From: Bacteroidetes bacterium UBA7662
GTDB lineage: Bacteria; Bacteroidota; Bacteroidia; UBA7662
DNA length: 64,000 nucleotides
Direction of reading: 5' to 3'
NCBI GenBank assembly: GCA_002483345.1
Contig: DLHS01000005.1
Span: 173,947-237,946, forward strand
Below are positions 34,689 through 43,595 of this stretch, one piece after another (position 1 is the first letter of the stretch; each line of letters begins with the position of its first letter). The position numbers and the translations under genes are program-made. The notes under the pieces were generated by a model. That model was not told the DNA's origin. It ran no database searches and worked only from the letters and a program-made list of their open reading frames with translations.

Positions 34689-35387
34689 TTAAAGGGGATT
34701 AATGGTACTGTAATCAAATGAAACCGGTTCTGAAGTAACTGCATACTCCTGTAAAATCACCGATGAATATTGGTCGAGGCTGGAGGAAATAGAACCCATC
34801 GCTGCTACAGTACCGGGATCGGTTTGAACAATCGGCGGCAGAATGCCTGTTAACAGCACAGGATTATCAGGATCCTGCTGCAGCGGGAAATACGGGCCAT
34901 ATCCGCTGGTCATGTATACCCCGTTTTCGTCTATGAAGGTATTGGCAATAACCCCTACAAAATAATTGTCCCGATTGCTTTCACTCTGGAAAATGAGCAC
35001 GCTGGGAGTGAGCGTTCCGCTGCGGTCAACAGGGGCTACCACGGGAGGTTTACCTCGATTCGGATTGCCGCTGGCCGTATTGCCGTTACTGTCGGTGACG
35101 GTTATGGTCAGATTATCTCCATCGGGTTGCTGCATTTGCTGATTGGTAAAAACAGGCAGCATATAGGTCACTATTGCTTCGCCGGGTGCAGGATCCTGAA
35201 GCACACCCAGATAACCTATCTGGATTTCCGTATCGGTTTGCCCTTCGGGATTAATGTAAAAGAGATTTTCGCCTACATCGGTCCCTGCCGGCTGGTCTAT
35301 GACACACAGATAATAGTGAATGGTATCGGCTTTGTTTTCAGGGCTGATGCGGACTCCTCTCAGATTGGTGTTTTGAAGTACTTGCAT
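34689..35387 (-). CDS. Hypothetical protein, first gene of the cyclase operon
   Basis: A protein of 232 aa, not recognised. It starts MQVLQNTNLRGVRISPENKA with no signal peptide or transmembrane helix, is acidic and rich in Thr, Pro, Gly and Asp, and reads as mostly beta strand (e.g. EIQIGYLGVLQD, NLTITVTDSNGN). It has no catalytic motif I can name. It lies only 3 bp before the first cyclase, and 137 bp after the AraC-type regulator, so it may regulate or bind a product of the cyclases. Confidence 0.65.
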   Translation of the reverse strand: MQVLQNTNLRGVRISPENKADTIHYYLCVIDQPAGTDVGENLFYINPEGQTDTEIQIGYLGVLQDPAPGEAIVTYMLPVFTNQQMQQPDGDNLTITVTDSNGNTASGNPNRGKPPVVAPVDRSGTLTPSVLIFQSESNRDNYFVGVIANTFIDENGVYMTSGYGPYFPLQQDPDNPVLLTGILPPIVQTDPGTVAAMGSISSSLDQYSSVILQEYAVTSEPVSFDYSTINPL

Positions 35388-35524
35388 GGTTTCGGGTTTA
35401 GTCTGGTTAGCGTTTAAGGGTTAATAAATGCAACCGGTATCAGGCCGGAAGCTATGCTGCAATTTCCGATTCTTACACCAGCGGCATTAGCCCTTACCGG
35501 TCGGATTTTTGTCGTCATGTTGCA

Positions 35525-37135
35525 TCACCTTTTTCGTTTATTCACTTCGGTCGGGGTAATGCCGTAGACTTTTTTGAAGGAGCGCGAAAAATAGGCAAGG
35601 CTGCCGAAGCCATACTTATCCGCGATTTCGGCCATGGTTCCTGTTCCTTTTTCGATATCACTGAACGCCAGCCTGAGTTTGTATTCCCGGATGTAGTGAG
35701 TGGTCGACAAACCCGAAGCAGCTTTTATTTTCCGGTGCAGCTGTGTTCTGCTGAGATTCATCATGTCGCTGAGCGATTCCATATCGGGGTTTTCTTCGTC
35801 CAGATGTTTGTCGATAAGCAGATGAAGTCGTTGCAGGAAACTGTCAGTCATGCTGGGTATGACATCGATTTTTCTGACTTCCTTCAGCGATTTTTTGGCA
35901 GAGTAGTCATAGGCAAGCTTACGGTTCAGGATGATTTTTTGCAGTTCAGCCAATATTTCTTCAGCTACCACACTTTGTTCCGACATGCCGTCGACCAACA
36001 ATTCGTTCGCTTTTTTCCGGTTTTCTCTGTCAATGCCGGCAGGCAGCCAGAACAACGGCATATGCGAACTCATTTCCCTGCTTTTGATAAAGTGGATGGT
36101 TGCTTCCAGGGCCTCATCAAGGGGAGCTGCCAGTAACAACAGGTCGGGCTGGTGGTTCATGGTCAACTGCAAAGCCTGTCCGTGATGCGCAGCCATGATA
36201 ACCCGGTAGTTTGTCTTCAGGGATTGGAGCAAGATCTCGGGTAGCGGCTCCGGGTGCTGAAAAATCAGCAACAGGGGTAAATCTGATACGGTTTTAGGTT
36301 CGTAGTCAATGATTTCATAGGTATCCACTTCCCGGATATGTTCGCTGAGTTGCAGCAGTTCCGGTACCAGCTGGTCGTCGATGGAGAATTTCTCGAAGGG
36401 GATATCGCTGCCATCCATAAAGACAGGAAAATGTACCTCCACGATGGTTCCGCGCTCTTTTTTACTGTAAAATTCAATTTTACCGCCCAGTAAATCCAGC
36501 AGTCTTTTCACAAGATACAAGCCCAGGCTGGTACTCTGATAGAGTCGCAAATGAAGCGGGTCATCATAAAACGGATCGGTCAGGTGGGGGAGTTTGTCGG
36601 CCTGAATGCCTACGCCGTTGTCTGCCACGGTCAGCAACAGAAAATGGGTGCCGTTCAACAGCTGTATGGTTACCGTGATTTCCGACTCCTCCTTGTTGCT
36701 GTAGCGGATGGCGTTGGCCAGCAGGCTGTACAGAATACGACGGAGTTTATGGTAATCATAATAACATTCCAGCGATTGATAGCTTGAACGAAACCGGAGG
36801 TCGATGTTTTTAGCTTTTGCAACCCCTGAGAATGAGTTTACAAGATTTTTGGAGAAACTGACGATATCTGATTTATGCAAGGCAAACACGGTAGCACCAG
36901 CCTCCACGGCTGCAATTTCTTCAAGCAGATTCACCAGCGAATGAAAACGATAGGCATTTTTTAAAGCCAGCCTTAATTGTTCGGCCCGGTGTGGATTGCT
37001 TTCGGTTGCTATGATTTCTTCCAGGGGGGTGATGAGTTGCGCAAGCGGGCTGCTGAACTCCTGACGAAGGTGCAAACCGGCACGGGCGACCAGACGTCCC
37101 CAGGCTCTGATATCCTGTTTCTCTTCTTTGTTCAT
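35525..37135 (-). CDS. Soluble kinase-like/receiver-like/AraC regulator with degenerate phospho-sites
   Basis: A protein of 536 aa without signal peptide or membrane helix. About 1-75 form a HisKA-like helical pair, about 120-240 an HATPase domain, about 285-400 a receiver-like domain, and 430-536 an AraC helix-turn-helix pair (MNLSRTQLHRKIKAASGLST and IADKYGFGSLAYFSRSFKKV). The ATP site looks usable (Asn141, DNGVGI 172-177, LGLYLVKRL). The phosphoacceptor is lost: where HE(I/L)RTPL is expected there is QEFSSPL (Gln25). In the receiver the acceptor Asp aligns with Ala336. It resembles a hybrid two-component regulator that no longer relays phosphate. It overlaps the usp gene by 4 bp. Confidence 0.8.
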   Translation of the reverse strand: MNKEEKQDIRAWGRLVARAGLHLRQEFSSPLAQLITPLEEIIATESNPHRAEQLRLALKNAYRFHSLVNLLEEIAAVEAGATVFALHKSDIVSFSKNLVNSFSGVAKAKNIDLRFRSSYQSLECYYDYHKLRRILYSLLANAIRYSNKEESEITVTIQLLNGTHFLLLTVADNGVGIQADKLPHLTDPFYDDPLHLRLYQSTSLGLYLVKRLLDLLGGKIEFYSKKERGTIVEVHFPVFMDGSDIPFEKFSIDDQLVPELLQLSEHIREVDTYEIIDYEPKTVSDLPLLLIFQHPEPLPEILLQSLKTNYRVIMAAHHGQALQLTMNHQPDLLLLAAPLDEALEATIHFIKSREMSSHMPLFWLPAGIDRENRKKANELLVDGMSEQSVVAEEILAELQKIILNRKLAYDYSAKKSLKEVRKIDVIPSMTDSFLQRLHLLIDKHLDEENPDMESLSDMMNLSRTQLHRKIKAASGLSTTHYIREYKLRLAFSDIEKGTGTMAEIADKYGFGSLAYFSRSFKKVYGITPTEVNKRKR

Positions 37136-37959
37136 GAGTTGGCAGCTATACCACTAAATAAGTCAAACACTTTGGTTATCTGCTTATAGTTCATCATCAG
37201 TACCGGTATCTGATAAGAATTACTGATGAGGCCCTGGTCGAAGTGAGAACCGAACAGGTTTTTGAAACCATCTTCTTTGTGGTTGATGACGGCAATCAGG
37301 TCGGCATTTACCATGCTTGAATAATCCAGCAAATCGTTGAGGTAGCCCTTGCTACCGGTTTCACCCACTTCCACATAGTTCATCTGGTTGTTTTTAAGCA
37401 GATTTTTAGCATAGTTGAGATTCAACTGGGTACGTTTTTTCAGAAACTCATCGTTGTGTTTCGCTGAAAAGAGGTGAATGCGGGCACCTGTAATCCGGGC
37501 AATGTCGATGACGGCATGCAGGATTTGTTTCTCCTCGGCGATGAAGTCGATCGGTACTACAATCTCCTTCAGCTGGTCGTTGATGGGCCCCTTTTGGTTG
37601 ATGATAAAGGGAGATTTGGCAGCACTTACTACCTGCAAGGCCTTGCTGCCCAATACATACTGAAGTCCTTTCAGTCCATGTGTACCCATATAAACCAGGT
37701 TGGTTTCATAGGCGGCCGCCAGTTGCCCGATGTCTTCCAGGCGGCCTTGTTGTACCTCAGCCGTTATGGCTATGCCATGGTCCATGTATTTGGCAGCCAG
37801 CATTTCCAGTTTTTTGGTTGCAGGAAGCAATTCTTCCTGGCTTTTTACAATATGCAATAAAATGATGCGTGCTCTGGCCGTTTTGGCCATGATGATGGCA
37901 TGCCGGAGGGCTGCTTCCGTTACCTCCGTAAAATCGATGGGGACAAGTATATTTTTCAT
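37132..37959 (-). CDS. Universal stress protein, two tandem Usp domains
   Basis: A protein of 275 aa beginning MKNILVPIDFTEVTEAALRH. Domain 1 covers about 1-140 and has an ATP-binding-type loop GTHGLKGLQYVLGSKA; domain 2 begins with KEIVVPIDFIAEEKQILHAV and lacks a clear glycine loop. Usp proteins bind ATP, AMP or in some cases cAMP and act in stress. Its stop overlaps the start of the AraC-type regulator (ATGA), so the two are translationally coupled. Confidence 0.9.
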   Translation of the reverse strand: MKNILVPIDFTEVTEAALRHAIIMAKTARARIILLHIVKSQEELLPATKKLEMLAAKYMDHGIAITAEVQQGRLEDIGQLAAAYETNLVYMGTHGLKGLQYVLGSKALQVVSAAKSPFIINQKGPINDQLKEIVVPIDFIAEEKQILHAVIDIARITGARIHLFSAKHNDEFLKKRTQLNLNYAKNLLKNNQMNYVEVGETGSKGYLNDLLDYSSMVNADLIAVINHKEDGFKNLFGSHFDQGLISNSYQIPVLMMNYKQITKVFDLFSGIAANS

Positions 37960-37977
37960 GCTTTTGATTTATTGTTT

Positions 37978-37985
37978 CAAAACTA
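37978..37985 (-). promoter_or_regulatory. -7 promoter element of the usp-regulator operon
   Basis: TAGTTTTG on the minus strand matches TAnnTTTG, 19 bp before the usp ATG. No clear -33 TTTG at the ideal distance. Confidence 0.5.
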
Positions 37986-38236
37986 GGCGGGTTTCAGACC
38001 CCTTATTTGTCCTGTTGTTTCGTTTTATAGCAAATTCTGGCATGGAAGCAGTTGTATAAAAGCAGTATCGATTCCCGGAAGGGGGCTGAAAAGCCCGTAA
38101 AACGGACGTTTTATTATGCCGGCTTCTGGCGGATGATACTGCAGGACTGCCCGGATAGCTAGGGACTTACTTGCTTAAACCCAATATAAATTACATTTCG
38201 TGGGTAAGTTTGGTCAGATGGCGGTCAAGTTTTTTC

Positions 38237-38244
38237 TATATTTG
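38237..38244 (+). promoter_or_regulatory. -7 promoter element of the cytochrome oxidase operon (37960-38361 gap)
   Basis: TATATTTG matches TAnnTTTG and would give a leader of about 110 nt before 38362. The leader contains small hairpins (GGCA-AAAC-TGCC near 38263). The rest of this 402-bp divergent spacer holds a TAAAAC/GTTTTA hairpin near 38097 and no convincing gene. Confidence 0.55.
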
Positions 38245-38361
38245 CCCGTGTTTTTTACGGCAAAACTGCCAAACCATTGTGTATGAGGCTTGTTATAAGT
38301 TTCAGCAGGATGGGGAGTCAGCAGGCTGTAACCCTTGAAGAACTAACCGACCAAGCATACA

Positions 38362-39777
38362 ATGAAATTCAGAAATCTGTTTTCTACGTCTTTGATCAGC
38401 CGCGGAATGCTAACGCTGATGCTGGCAGCGACAGCGTATACTGTTCAGGCTCAGCCCGATGGTGCAGCCCTGTACGCGAATAACTGTGCTGCCTGCCACA
38501 AAATTGACCAGGACCTGGTAGGTCCTGCGTTGAAAGGTGTCACCGAGCGCCGCGACGAAGCCTGGCTCCTCAAGTGGGTGAAAAACTCACAGGCTGTCAT
38601 TGCCGGAGGTGATCAGTATGCGGTTGATTTGTTCGCGAAATGGAACAAAGTGGCCATGCCGGCGTATGATTGGACCGACGATGAAATCAAGGCTGTATTT
38701 GCATACATCAAAGAGCAGGAGAAAGTAGTGGCTGCAGCAGTTCCTTCAGGTGGTGGCACGGCTGCTTCCCCGGGCTCTACCGATGGTGGTTTCGCCAACA
38801 ATATCCTGATAATGCTGATGGTCATCGTTTTAGGTGCCACAGTATTGGTCGCAGGCCGTACAGTATCGGCGGCTTACCGGGCCAAAGGCGTTCAGCTTTT
38901 CAACTGGAATTCAATCAACGGCTTCCTGTTTGTGGTATTTATGGTGGTGTTCTTCCTCTTTGTAGGCTGGCACTTTGTTAAGTACATGAAGTTTACCTTG
39001 CCTGAAGCAGCTTCGTTGCATGGTGTATTGATTGACCGCATGCTGGCTATTACCTTCTGGCTCACTTTTGTGGTCTTTATCATCACACACATTCTCCTGT
39101 TTGTGTATGCTTATATTTATCGTCGCAGAGATGGTCGCAAGGCTTATTTCTATGCCGACAACCACAAACTCGAGTTTATCTGGACCATTATCCCGGCAGC
39201 CGTGCTCACCATACTGGTGTTGTATGGTACCAAGGTGTGGCGCGAAATCACCCAGGGCGAAGTGTCGGAAGAAGCCATTACCATTGAATTGTTCGCTTAC
39301 CAGTTTGGCTGGAAAGCCCGCTACACCGGTGCAGACGGCGAGCTGGGGGCACATAACTACAAACTGATTTCGGCGACCAACGACATGGGTATTGACCCGG
39401 AAGATCCCAAATCAACCGATGACATGCTTGTCCCTGAGGTTTATCTGGTAGTTAACAAACCCGTTATGCTCAGGCTCCGTGCCCGTGACGTGATTCACTC
39501 TGCTTATCTGCCGCATTTCCGTGTACAAATGAATGTGGTGCCCGGTATGCCTACACAATTCTACTTTACGCCCACCATGACAACCGAGCAAATGCGCCGG
39601 TCGACTGGTAACTTCAATTTCAACTACGAACTTGCCTGCAACAAAATCTGCGGCGCCGCACACTTTAATATGCGGATGAAGTTTGTGGTGGTTGAGCAGG
39701 CTGAATACGATGCCTGGTTAGCCAAGCAGAAGACCTATTTCAAAAAACCAGAAGTACAAACCGCATCCCTGAACTAA
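38362..39777 (+). CDS. coxB: Cytochrome c oxidase subunit II with N-terminal cytochrome c domain
   Basis: A protein of 471 aa. A signal peptide (about 1-30, AATAYTVQA) leads a cytochrome c domain with heme motif CAACH (42-46) and a later Met ligand candidate (VAMPAYDW). Four membrane helices follow (about 146-166, 187-207, 228-252, 267-290). The C-terminal cupredoxin domain holds the CuA site: His in DVIHSAYLPHF, Cys426, Cys430, His434 and Met437 in CNKICGAAHFNM. The usual Glu between the Cys residues is Lys here. The subunit passes electrons from cytochrome c to subunit I. In classical caa3 oxidases the cytochrome c lies at the C-terminus; here it is N-terminal. Confidence 0.93.
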   Translation: MKFRNLFSTSLISRGMLTLMLAATAYTVQAQPDGAALYANNCAACHKIDQDLVGPALKGVTERRDEAWLLKWVKNSQAVIAGGDQYAVDLFAKWNKVAMPAYDWTDDEIKAVFAYIKEQEKVVAAAVPSGGGTAASPGSTDGGFANNILIMLMVIVLGATVLVAGRTVSAAYRAKGVQLFNWNSINGFLFVVFMVVFFLFVGWHFVKYMKFTLPEAASLHGVLIDRMLAITFWLTFVVFIITHILLFVYAYIYRRRDGRKAYFYADNHKLEFIWTIIPAAVLTILVLYGTKVWREITQGEVSEEAITIELFAYQFGWKARYTGADGELGAHNYKLISATNDMGIDPEDPKSTDDMLVPEVYLVVNKPVMLRLRARDVIHSAYLPHFRVQMNVVPGMPTQFYFTPTMTTEQMRRSTGNFNFNYELACNKICGAAHFNMRMKFVVVEQAEYDAWLAKQKTYFKKPEVQTASLN

Positions 39778-39798
39778 GCAATAAAGGCATATACAGCT

Positions 39799-41685
39799 AT
39801 GGCGCACACGCAAGAACATCATCACGAACACCACAAGGAGACCTTCATTTCGAAGTATATCTTCTCGATGGACCACAAGATGATAGCCAAACAATACCTC
39901 ATCACCGGTATGATCATGGCTCTCATCGCAGCCCTGCTTTCCTTGCTTTTCCGTTTGCAGCTCGGCTGGCCGGAAAACACTTTCCCCTGGTTGGAAACCC
40001 TGCTGGGTGACTGGGGTAAGGGCGGCCGTCTGGATCCCAATTTTTACCTCGCGTTGGTTACGCTGCACGGTACCCTCATGGTATTTTTCGTGCTCACAGC
40101 GGGTTTGAGCGGAACATTCTCAAACTTACTGATACCCTTGCAGATAGGTGCCCGCGACATGGCATCTCCTTTCCTGAACATGGTCAGCTACTGGTTGTTT
40201 TTCTGTTCTTCGGTGATTATGCTGATTTCGCTCTTCATTGAAAGCGGTCCCGCATCGGCAGGGTGGACGATTTATCCGCCCCTCAGCGCGCTGCCACAGG
40301 CAATCCCTGGTTCCGGATTGGGCATGACCTTGTGGCTGATATCGATGACCTTGTTCATCGCGTCTTCGCTGATGGGTTCCCTGAACTACATCACCACCAT
40401 TCTGAACTTACGCACTCCGGGTATGCGCATGACCCGCATGCCATTGACCATCTGGTCGTTCCTCACTACGTCTATCCTGGGTGTGTTATCGTTTCCGGTA
40501 CTGCTGGCAGCAGCTGTATTGTTGATCTTCGACCGTTCATTTGGTACCAGTTTTTACCTCAGCGACATCTTCATCGCAGGCGAAGTGCTGAACCGCAATG
40601 GTGGCAGCCCGATTTTGTTCCAGCACCTGTTCTGGTTCCTTGGTCACCCGGAAGTATACATCGTATTGATGCCCGCGCTGGGTATTACCTCTGAGGTGAT
40701 TGCCACCAACGCACGCAAGCCTATTTTCGGTTACCGTGCCATGATTGGCTCGCTGATCGGTATTTCGGTATTGTCGTTTGTAGTATGGGGCCACCACATG
40801 TTCATTACCGGTATGAATCCGTTTCTGGGTAATGTGTTTATGATTCTTACGCTCATCATTGCCGTTCCTTCGGCGGTGAAGACGTTTAACTACCTCGCTA
40901 CACTCTGGCGTGGTAACATCCGGTTTACACCGGCCATGTTGTTTGCCATTGGTCTTGTATCCCTGTTTATCTCCGGTGGCCTCACAGGTTTGTACCTCGG
41001 TAACGCCGCGCTTGATATCAACCTCCATGATACTTATTTTGTAGTAGCCCACTTCCACCTGGTAATGGGTTCTGCTGCCATGTTCGGTATGCTGGCCGGT
41101 GTATATCACTGGTATCCGCGTATGTTTGGTACGCTGATGAACGAGAAACTGGGCTATCTCCACTTCTGGCTGACTTTCGCTGCGGTGTATATGGTGTTCT
41201 TTCCTATGCACTTCATGGGATTGGATGGCGTTCCCCGTCGTTACTATAACTTCACCGGTTTTGAATGGATGCAGGAGTGGGGTGATCTGAATAAATTCAT
41301 CTCTATTTCGGCCATTCTGGGTACTGCTGCTCAGTTGATTTTCATCTGGAACTTCTACTACAGCATTAAAAAGGGTAAAAAATCTCCACAAAACCCATGG
41401 CAATCAAACACCCTGGAGTGGACAGCTCCGATTGAAGAGCGCATGCACGGCAACTGGCCGGGCGATATTCCGCACGTACACCGCTGGCCATATGACTACA
41501 GTGTTCCGGGTGCACCGCAGGATTTTATCCCGCAAACCGTCAAAGACGACGATTTGCCAGAAGAGATTCGTCAGGGCAAAGTGAAACCAGCTCCTGAGCA
41601 TGCCGGCACACCAGCATCAGAAACGGTTGCCGATAAGCTGCTGTTCAGTCGTTTTATCAATCTCTTCGGATTTAAAAAAGCCTAA
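39799..41685 (+). CDS. coxA: Cytochrome c oxidase subunit I
   Basis: A protein of 628 aa with 12 or more membrane helices. It reduces oxygen to water at the heme a3-CuB site and pumps protons. The active-site region is intact: LFWFLGHPEVYIVLMPALG (CuB His and the cross-linked Tyr), VWGHHMFITGMNPF (CuB His pair), and VVAHFHLVMGSAAMFG (heme His pair). A His-rich N-terminus (HTQEHHHEHHKE) may bind metal. Follows coxB by 21 bp. Confidence 0.96.
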   Translation: MAHTQEHHHEHHKETFISKYIFSMDHKMIAKQYLITGMIMALIAALLSLLFRLQLGWPENTFPWLETLLGDWGKGGRLDPNFYLALVTLHGTLMVFFVLTAGLSGTFSNLLIPLQIGARDMASPFLNMVSYWLFFCSSVIMLISLFIESGPASAGWTIYPPLSALPQAIPGSGLGMTLWLISMTLFIASSLMGSLNYITTILNLRTPGMRMTRMPLTIWSFLTTSILGVLSFPVLLAAAVLLIFDRSFGTSFYLSDIFIAGEVLNRNGGSPILFQHLFWFLGHPEVYIVLMPALGITSEVIATNARKPIFGYRAMIGSLIGISVLSFVVWGHHMFITGMNPFLGNVFMILTLIIAVPSAVKTFNYLATLWRGNIRFTPAMLFAIGLVSLFISGGLTGLYLGNAALDINLHDTYFVVAHFHLVMGSAAMFGMLAGVYHWYPRMFGTLMNEKLGYLHFWLTFAAVYMVFFPMHFMGLDGVPRRYYNFTGFEWMQEWGDLNKFISISAILGTAAQLIFIWNFYYSIKKGKKSPQNPWQSNTLEWTAPIEERMHGNWPGDIPHVHRWPYDYSVPGAPQDFIPQTVKDDDLPEEIRQGKVKPAPEHAGTPASETVADKLLFSRFINLFGFKKA

Positions 41686-41700
41686 GTTCCGCACCATATT

Positions 41701-42690
41701 ATGAGCGGAAATACCCCGAACCACCATGGTCGTGAGCAGCTGTTTCAAAAAATCAGCTACGCCACGATTGTGGTGGTTTTTTTATTGATAGCTATTGGCG
41801 GTATCGTGCGTAGTTCGGGTGCCGGTATGGGTTGTCCCGATTGGCCGAAATGTTTCGATCAGTGGGTACCACCTACCAATGTAGCGGAACTGCCGGCTGA
41901 TTACCAACAGATTTACCATAACCGCGGGTATGCCGATACTTCTTTTAATGCTGTCAAAACCTGGACTGAATATCTGAACAGACTTTTCGGGGTGCTGACC
42001 GGCTTCTTTATTATCCTTCATCTGATTGCTGCTTACCGGGCCTTCAGGCGCACGAATCCTTTGATCTGGAAAATCGCGCTCGCAACCCTGATACTGGTGC
42101 TCATTCAAGGCGGGGTAGGTGCTTTTGTAGTGATGACCAATCTGCACCAGGGCATCATCACCATTCACCTGGTTCTGGCCCTGGCCATCGCAGCCTTGCT
42201 GCTGGCAGCCAGGGCTTACAGTCAGCCACAACATCTCATCGCCGGCAAAACGGTTTTACGCCGATTCGAATGGCTGGTACTGGCCGTCAGTTTTTTGCTG
42301 ATGGTGCAGATCGTGCTTGGAACCCAGGTGCGGGAAGCAATCGATGCGGTATCGAAAGCCATGCCGGAAGCTGGCAAACAGGCCTGGCTCCGGGCTTTAG
42401 GGTCGGGATTCGCTCTTCACAAGGTTTTTTCGATGGTGGCAACGGCCGCCGTTGTTTATCTGACTTACCGTGTAAATACAGTTTTTGCCAACCAAAAGCT
42501 GAATAAGTATGGTATTTTTGCGCTGCTGTTAACCGGCGCCCAGGTCTTTACCGGAGTGGCTCTGAATCAGTTTGCGCTGCCTGCGGTTCCGCAGGCCCTG
42601 CACATTGTTTTCAGCTCGGCTGCCTTCGGGGTATTGTTCTGGATGTGGGTTGAGTTGTATCGTCATCAACGCCCTGCAACCGATCGTTAA
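41701..42690 (+). CDS. ctaA: Heme A synthase
   Basis: A protein of 329 aa with eight predicted membrane helices. It oxidises heme O to heme A for the oxidase. Seen are GIVRSSGAGMGCPDWPKCFD, an RLFGVLTGFF helix, VVMTNLHQGIITIHLVLALA with a heme-ligand His, and FALHKVFSMVATAAV and PQALHIVFSSAAFGV with two further His. The stop is 3 bp before ctaB. Confidence 0.93.
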   Translation: MSGNTPNHHGREQLFQKISYATIVVVFLLIAIGGIVRSSGAGMGCPDWPKCFDQWVPPTNVAELPADYQQIYHNRGYADTSFNAVKTWTEYLNRLFGVLTGFFIILHLIAAYRAFRRTNPLIWKIALATLILVLIQGGVGAFVVMTNLHQGIITIHLVLALAIAALLLAARAYSQPQHLIAGKTVLRRFEWLVLAVSFLLMVQIVLGTQVREAIDAVSKAMPEAGKQAWLRALGSGFALHKVFSMVATAAVVYLTYRVNTVFANQKLNKYGIFALLLTGAQVFTGVALNQFALPAVPQALHIVFSSAAFGVLFWMWVELYRHQRPATDR

Positions 42691-42693
42691 AAG

Positions 42694-43590
42694 ATGGAAG
42701 CAACCTCTCTTGCCGCTAAAAGCACCACACCACTGATGCAGAAGATCCGCGATTACTCCCAGTTCCTGAAAATACGCCTCGCATCGCTGGTGGTATTCAG
42801 TTCTGGCATCGGGTATGCCATTGCAGCCGGCGCGGCCTTTGATTGGGTACAGTTCCTCTGGTTGTTGCTTGGGGGTTTCCTGATAGTGGGTGCTTCGAAT
42901 GGTATCAACCAGATTATAGAAAAGGACAGCGACCAACTGATGTCGCGCACCGCCAATCGTCCGGTAGCTACCGGCAGGATGCCGGTTTGGGAAGCAGCTT
43001 TGCTGGCACTGATAGCCGGAATCACAGGCGTCATCATCATTGGTATAACTACCAATAAGCTGAGTGCCGCGCTCGGACTTATGTCCTTGCTGAGCTATGC
43101 CTTCGTGTATACGCCCCTGAAAAAAGTGAGTCCCTTTGCAGTATTTGTAGGGGCTTTTCCGGGTGCTTTGCCAATCCTGATTGGCTATGCAGCTTTCAAC
43201 GGACACTTGAATCTGGAGGCCGGCTTGTTGTTTTTAGTGCAGTTTATCTGGCAGTTCCCACATTTCTGGGCCATTGCCTGGATTTTGCACGATGATTATG
43301 GCAAGGCAGGCTTTAAACTTTTACCGAATGCAGGAGAACCGGGGAAAAAGAACGCTTTTCAGATTCTGTGGTATACAGCGACCCTGATTCCGGTAAGTCT
43401 GGCTCCCGTATTTTATGGTTATGCCGGCTATTGGGCAGCAGCCGTTTGTCTGTTGGCGAGTCTGGTTTTTTTGTGGCAGGCCTGGCGTTTGTATGGTAGT
43501 CTAGACAAAGCAGATGCCCGCAGGCTGATGTTCGGCTCGTTTATTTATCTCCCCATTGTGCAACTGATCTATCTGATAGATAAAATATAA
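42694..43590 (+). CDS. ctaB: Protoheme IX farnesyltransferase (heme O synthase)
   Basis: A UbiA-family prenyltransferase of 298 aa with about nine membrane helices. It attaches a farnesyl group to heme B to make heme O. The Asp-rich prenyl diphosphate site is NQIIEKDSDQLMSRTANRP, and the second loop region is TPLKKVSPFAVFVGAFPGAL; HFWAIAWILHDDYGKAGFKL is also typical. Confidence 0.94.
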   Translation: MEATSLAAKSTTPLMQKIRDYSQFLKIRLASLVVFSSGIGYAIAAGAAFDWVQFLWLLLGGFLIVGASNGINQIIEKDSDQLMSRTANRPVATGRMPVWEAALLALIAGITGVIIIGITTNKLSAALGLMSLLSYAFVYTPLKKVSPFAVFVGAFPGALPILIGYAAFNGHLNLEAGLLFLVQFIWQFPHFWAIAWILHDDYGKAGFKLLPNAGEPGKKNAFQILWYTATLIPVSLAPVFYGYAGYWAAAVCLLASLVFLWQAWRLYGSLDKADARRLMFGSFIYLPIVQLIYLIDKI

Positions 43591-43595
43591 ATAAG

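Noticed and set aside
38277..38483. 68-aa frame in the coxB leader
   Set aside because: It overlaps the start of coxB in another frame and shows no conserved pattern.
40537..41403. 288-aa minus-strand frame opposite coxA
   Set aside because: It is rich in His, Arg and Gln as expected for the complement of a membrane protein gene, and coxA is intact.
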